Below are positions 13,587-15,813 of a stretch of 15,813 bases of DNA, one piece after another. The stretch lies in the NCBI GenBank assembly GCA_024640385.1, contig JAHEFC010000035.1, forward strand, positions 1 through 15,813. Reading direction: 5' to 3'. How positions within the stretch are numbered: position 1 is the stretch's first letter; each line of letters begins with the position of its first letter. A program made the translations under genes and the position numbers. This stretch comes from Sphingobacteriales bacterium (GTDB lineage: Bacteria; Bacteroidota; Bacteroidia; Chitinophagales; Chitinophagaceae). The notes under the pieces are model-generated. The model saw nothing but the letters and a program-made list of their open reading frames with translations, had not been told where the DNA came from and ran no database searches.

Positions 13587-14165
13587 ATGAACGATTTTTC
13601 CACCTATTTTTTTTGGGGCTGGGAGCATATTATCAGCCTCGACGCCGTGGATCATATCCTGTTCATTACAGCACTGGCTGTGGTGTTCAGGTTGAGCGAA
13701 TGGAAGAAAGTGCTGGTGCTGGTGACTGCCTTTACGATCGGTCATTTTATTACGCTCTGGCTTTCTGTACTCGATCTGATCAGGTTTTCAGCCGATTGGG
13801 TAGAATTCCTGATCCCCCTGACCATTGTGATCACAGCAATTGTTAATCTTTTTAACATATCCGACCGTCTTTCGATCCGGCTGCATTATGCGCTGGCCCT
13901 GGGGTTCGGGCTGATCCACGGCATGGGCTATGCCAATGCCATCAGGTTCAGCCTGATGGAAGAACAGAGCCTGGGCTGGAGTCTTTTGGCATTTAACCTG
14001 GGGCTGGAAATAGGCCAGCTTTTCGTAGTTTTGTCCATACTCCTGGTTGGAGGATTAGTAAGCCGTTTTACAAAGTTCAGCATGAGGCTCTGGGTAGTGG
14101 TTATTTCACTGGGCATTCTATTGCTGTCTTTGAATATGGTTGTTGACAGGATCCCAAAATTTTAA
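13587..14165 (+). CDS. HupE/UreJ-family membrane protein
   Basis: The 192-residue protein is almost wholly hydrophobic, with about six membrane segments. It has the family's polar residues inside those segments: H14, DAVDH (19-23), GH at 52-53, LIHGMGYANAIRFS (109-122) and FNLGLEIGQL (136-145). Relatives are proposed nickel or cobalt permeases linked to hydrogenase or urease; this short branch (HupE_UreJ_2-like) has no proven substrate, and no hydrogenase or urease genes are nearby. It lacks the large exported N-terminal domain that many proteobacterial members have. Its stop is 2 nt before the M1 peptidase ATG, so the two are probably co-expressed. The ATG at 13587 is used because the in-frame TTG at 13578 lies in the -7 box. 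Confidence 0.87.
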   Translation: MNDFSTYFFWGWEHIISLDAVDHILFITALAVVFRLSEWKKVLVLVTAFTIGHFITLWLSVLDLIRFSADWVEFLIPLTIVITAIVNLFNISDRLSIRLHYALALGFGLIHGMGYANAIRFSLMEEQSLGWSLLAFNLGLEIGQLFVVLSILLVGGLVSRFTKFSMRLWVVVISLGILLLSLNMVVDRIPKF

Positions 14166-14167
14166 AC

Positions 14168-15813
14168 ATGAGATTTTTTGTTTTTGTGCTGGCACTGACT
14201 GTGCTCGGTAAGGTAAGTTTTTCGCAGACGCCCCATAATCCCGGCAGTAACCATGGAAACAGGTTTGAGCAGCTGGATTATCTTTTGCAGGACCCTAATG
14301 AATATCGCACTGCATCCGGTGCGCCGGGTCCCAAATATTGGCAGCAGCGTGCCGATTACGATATCAGTGTGGATATCGATGAGGCCAGGAATGTTCTGAC
14401 AGGCGCAGAGACTGTGACTTACTATAATAACTCGCCGGATGTGTTAAAGTATATCTGGGTGCAGCTGGATGAGAATTTTCATAAGAAGACAGTTGATGCA
14501 AACCGCATCCAGACCGGATCAATGCCTGGCCGGATAACGGAAGGTTACCTGGATGGACTTGATAACGCCCGCCTCGAAGGGTTGGGGGTGAACATTACAT
14601 CGCTGACTGATGCCCTGGGCAAGAAGCTTGAGTATACCATCAATCAAACCATGATGCGGCTGGATCTTCCGGTTCCATTAAAGCCAGGACAGAAATTTGT
14701 ATTCAATGTAAAGTGGAATTACAAACTCAATGAGAAGTCGCGTGGGGACAGGGGAGGTTATGAGCATTTTGCTGATGACGATAATAATCTCTACTCCATC
14801 ACGCAGTGGTTTCCCAGGATGGCTGTGTATAGCGACTTCCAGGGTTGGCAGACGCTGCAGTTCACCGGTGGATCAGAGTTTGCACTCACCTTTGGTAATT
14901 ATAAAGTGAAGATCACCGTTCCTTCGGACCATGTGGTGGCTTCAACAGGAGAGTGTAAGAATTACAGTGCGGTGTTAACGCCTGCGCAACTGGCAAGATA
15001 CCAGAAAGCGCAAACATCCAAAGAGCCCGTGGAGATCATCACGCTCCAGGAAGCACTGGAGAATTCAAAAACAAAAAAGACCGGGAAAAAGACATGGATG
15101 TTTGAAGCACAGAATGTCAGGGATTTTGCTTTCAATACCTCGCGCAGATTGGTATGGGATGCGATGGCCACCAATATAGATGGTAAGAAGGTGATGTGCA
15201 TGAGTTTCTATGGAAAAGAAGCCTATCCCATTTACAGTAAGTATTCCACCAGGGTGGTAGAACATACGCTTAAAGTGTATTCAAAGATCAGCATACCTTA
15301 TCCTTACCCCGTAGCCCAGTCAGTAGAGGCGAATATTGGTATGGAGTATCCCATGCTGGCGATGAATTATGGTCGTGCTGACAAGAGCGGCAACTATTCA
15401 GCGGCCACCAGGAATGGGGCCATTGGGGTGATCATTCACGAGGTGGGGCATAATTTCTTCCCCATGATCGTCAACAGAGATGAGCGCCAATGGTGGTGGA
15501 TGGACGAGGGACTGAATTCGTTCTGCCAATACATTGCAGAGCAGGAATTTGAACCGGGATTCCCTTCTCGCAGGGGACCTGCATATACCGTGACAGATTA
15601 CATGAGTTTGCCCAAGGATAAACTGGAGCCGATCATGACCAAAGGTGATTATGTATCCAGCGTGGGGTCCAATGCATATGCAAAGGCTTCAGCGGGATTG
15701 AATATACTTCGTGAAACCATACTGGGTAAAGAGCTTTTCGATTTTTCCTTCCGTGAGTATGCGAGAAGATGGGCGTTCAAGCATCCAACTCCTGCTGACC
15801 TGTTCAGAACCAT
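14168..15813 (+). CDS. exported M1-family zinc metallopeptidase, 3' end beyond window
   Basis: The frame is open from ATG 14168 to the window end (548 complete codons). It starts with a signal peptide (MRFFVFVLALTVLGKVSFSQ). The zinc site is HEVGH (424-428) with the third ligand E447 in WWWMDEGLN, exactly the HExxH-(18)-E spacing of clan MA family M1. The substrate-binding GxMEN position reads GMEYP (391-395), so the aminopeptidase signature is altered. AYAKAS downstream could hold the catalytic tyrosine. The N-terminal beta domain includes YWQQRADYDISVDID and AEIVTYYN-like strands (AETVTYYNN). It would cleave peptides outside the cytosol, possibly from the N-terminus. It follows HupE by 2 nt. 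Confidence 0.92.
   Translation, partial: MRFFVFVLALTVLGKVSFSQTPHNPGSNHGNRFEQLDYLLQDPNEYRTASGAPGPKYWQQRADYDISVDIDEARNVLTGAETVTYYNNSPDVLKYIWVQLDENFHKKTVDANRIQTGSMPGRITEGYLDGLDNARLEGLGVNITSLTDALGKKLEYTINQTMMRLDLPVPLKPGQKFVFNVKWNYKLNEKSRGDRGGYEHFADDDNNLYSITQWFPRMAVYSDFQGWQTLQFTGGSEFALTFGNYKVKITVPSDHVVASTGECKNYSAVLTPAQLARYQKAQTSKEPVEIITLQEALENSKTKKTGKKTWMFEAQNVRDFAFNTSRRLVWDAMATNIDGKKVMCMSFYGKEAYPIYSKYSTRVVEHTLKVYSKISIPYPYPVAQSVEANIGMEYPMLAMNYGRADKSGNYSAATRNGAIGVIIHEVGHNFFPMIVNRDERQWWWMDEGLNSFCQYIAEQEFEPGFPSRRGPAYTVTDYMSLPKDKLEPIMTKGDYVSSVGSNAYAKASAGLNILRETILGKELFDFSFREYARRWAFKHPTPADLFRT

Overview
The window looks like ordinary chromosomal DNA from a member of the Bacteroidota, most likely a Chitinophaga-type soil relative. 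The grounds are TAnnTTTG-like -7 promoter elements, weak or absent Shine-Dalgarno sites, a carboxypeptidase-regulatory-like protein, META-domain lipoproteins, a DUF6702-type protein, and many secreted or lipid-anchored proteins. Family names come from reading the translated proteins, not from a database search. I see no mobile element, CRISPR array, rRNA or tRNA.

Layout. Left part: the 3' end of a 3-hydroxyacyl-CoA dehydrogenase gene (+), a hairpin and 9-nt repeat array, an Asp-box/kelch-like lipoprotein (+), a convergent carboxypeptidase-regulatory-like protein (-), then Mrp/ApbC P-loop ATPase (+), a 130-bp inverted repeat, and a PaiB-like FMN-binding protein (+). Middle part (4273-10156, all minus): amidohydrolase, CYTH phosphatase/cyclase-like protein, class 3 lipase, META lipoprotein, NlpE-META lipoprotein, SAM methyltransferase and an NTF2-like exported protein. 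Two intrinsic terminators (7284-7315 and 10178-10208) divide this side into units. Right part: DUF6702 protein and a two-domain M16 zinc protease (-), divergent from HupE/UreJ membrane protein and an M1 metallopeptidase (+, running off the window).

How genes work together. NlpE-META plus META looks like one envelope-lipoprotein operon with its own promoter and terminator. Lipase and CYTH are joined stop-to-start. HupE and M1 are 2 nt apart. The DUF6702/M16 and HupE/M1 pairs share one 119-bp divergent control region, and DUF6702 resembles the exported N-terminal part that larger HupE/UreJ proteins carry in other phyla.

The most unusual material is non-coding. Three of the longest intergenic gaps are built largely from degenerate 7-, 8- or 9-nt tandem repeats. 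One folds into a roughly 65-bp-arm hairpin. Another is a continuous register of four octamers followed by ten heptamers that fills a divergent promoter region and seems to supply its promoter elements. No gap exceeds 300 bases.
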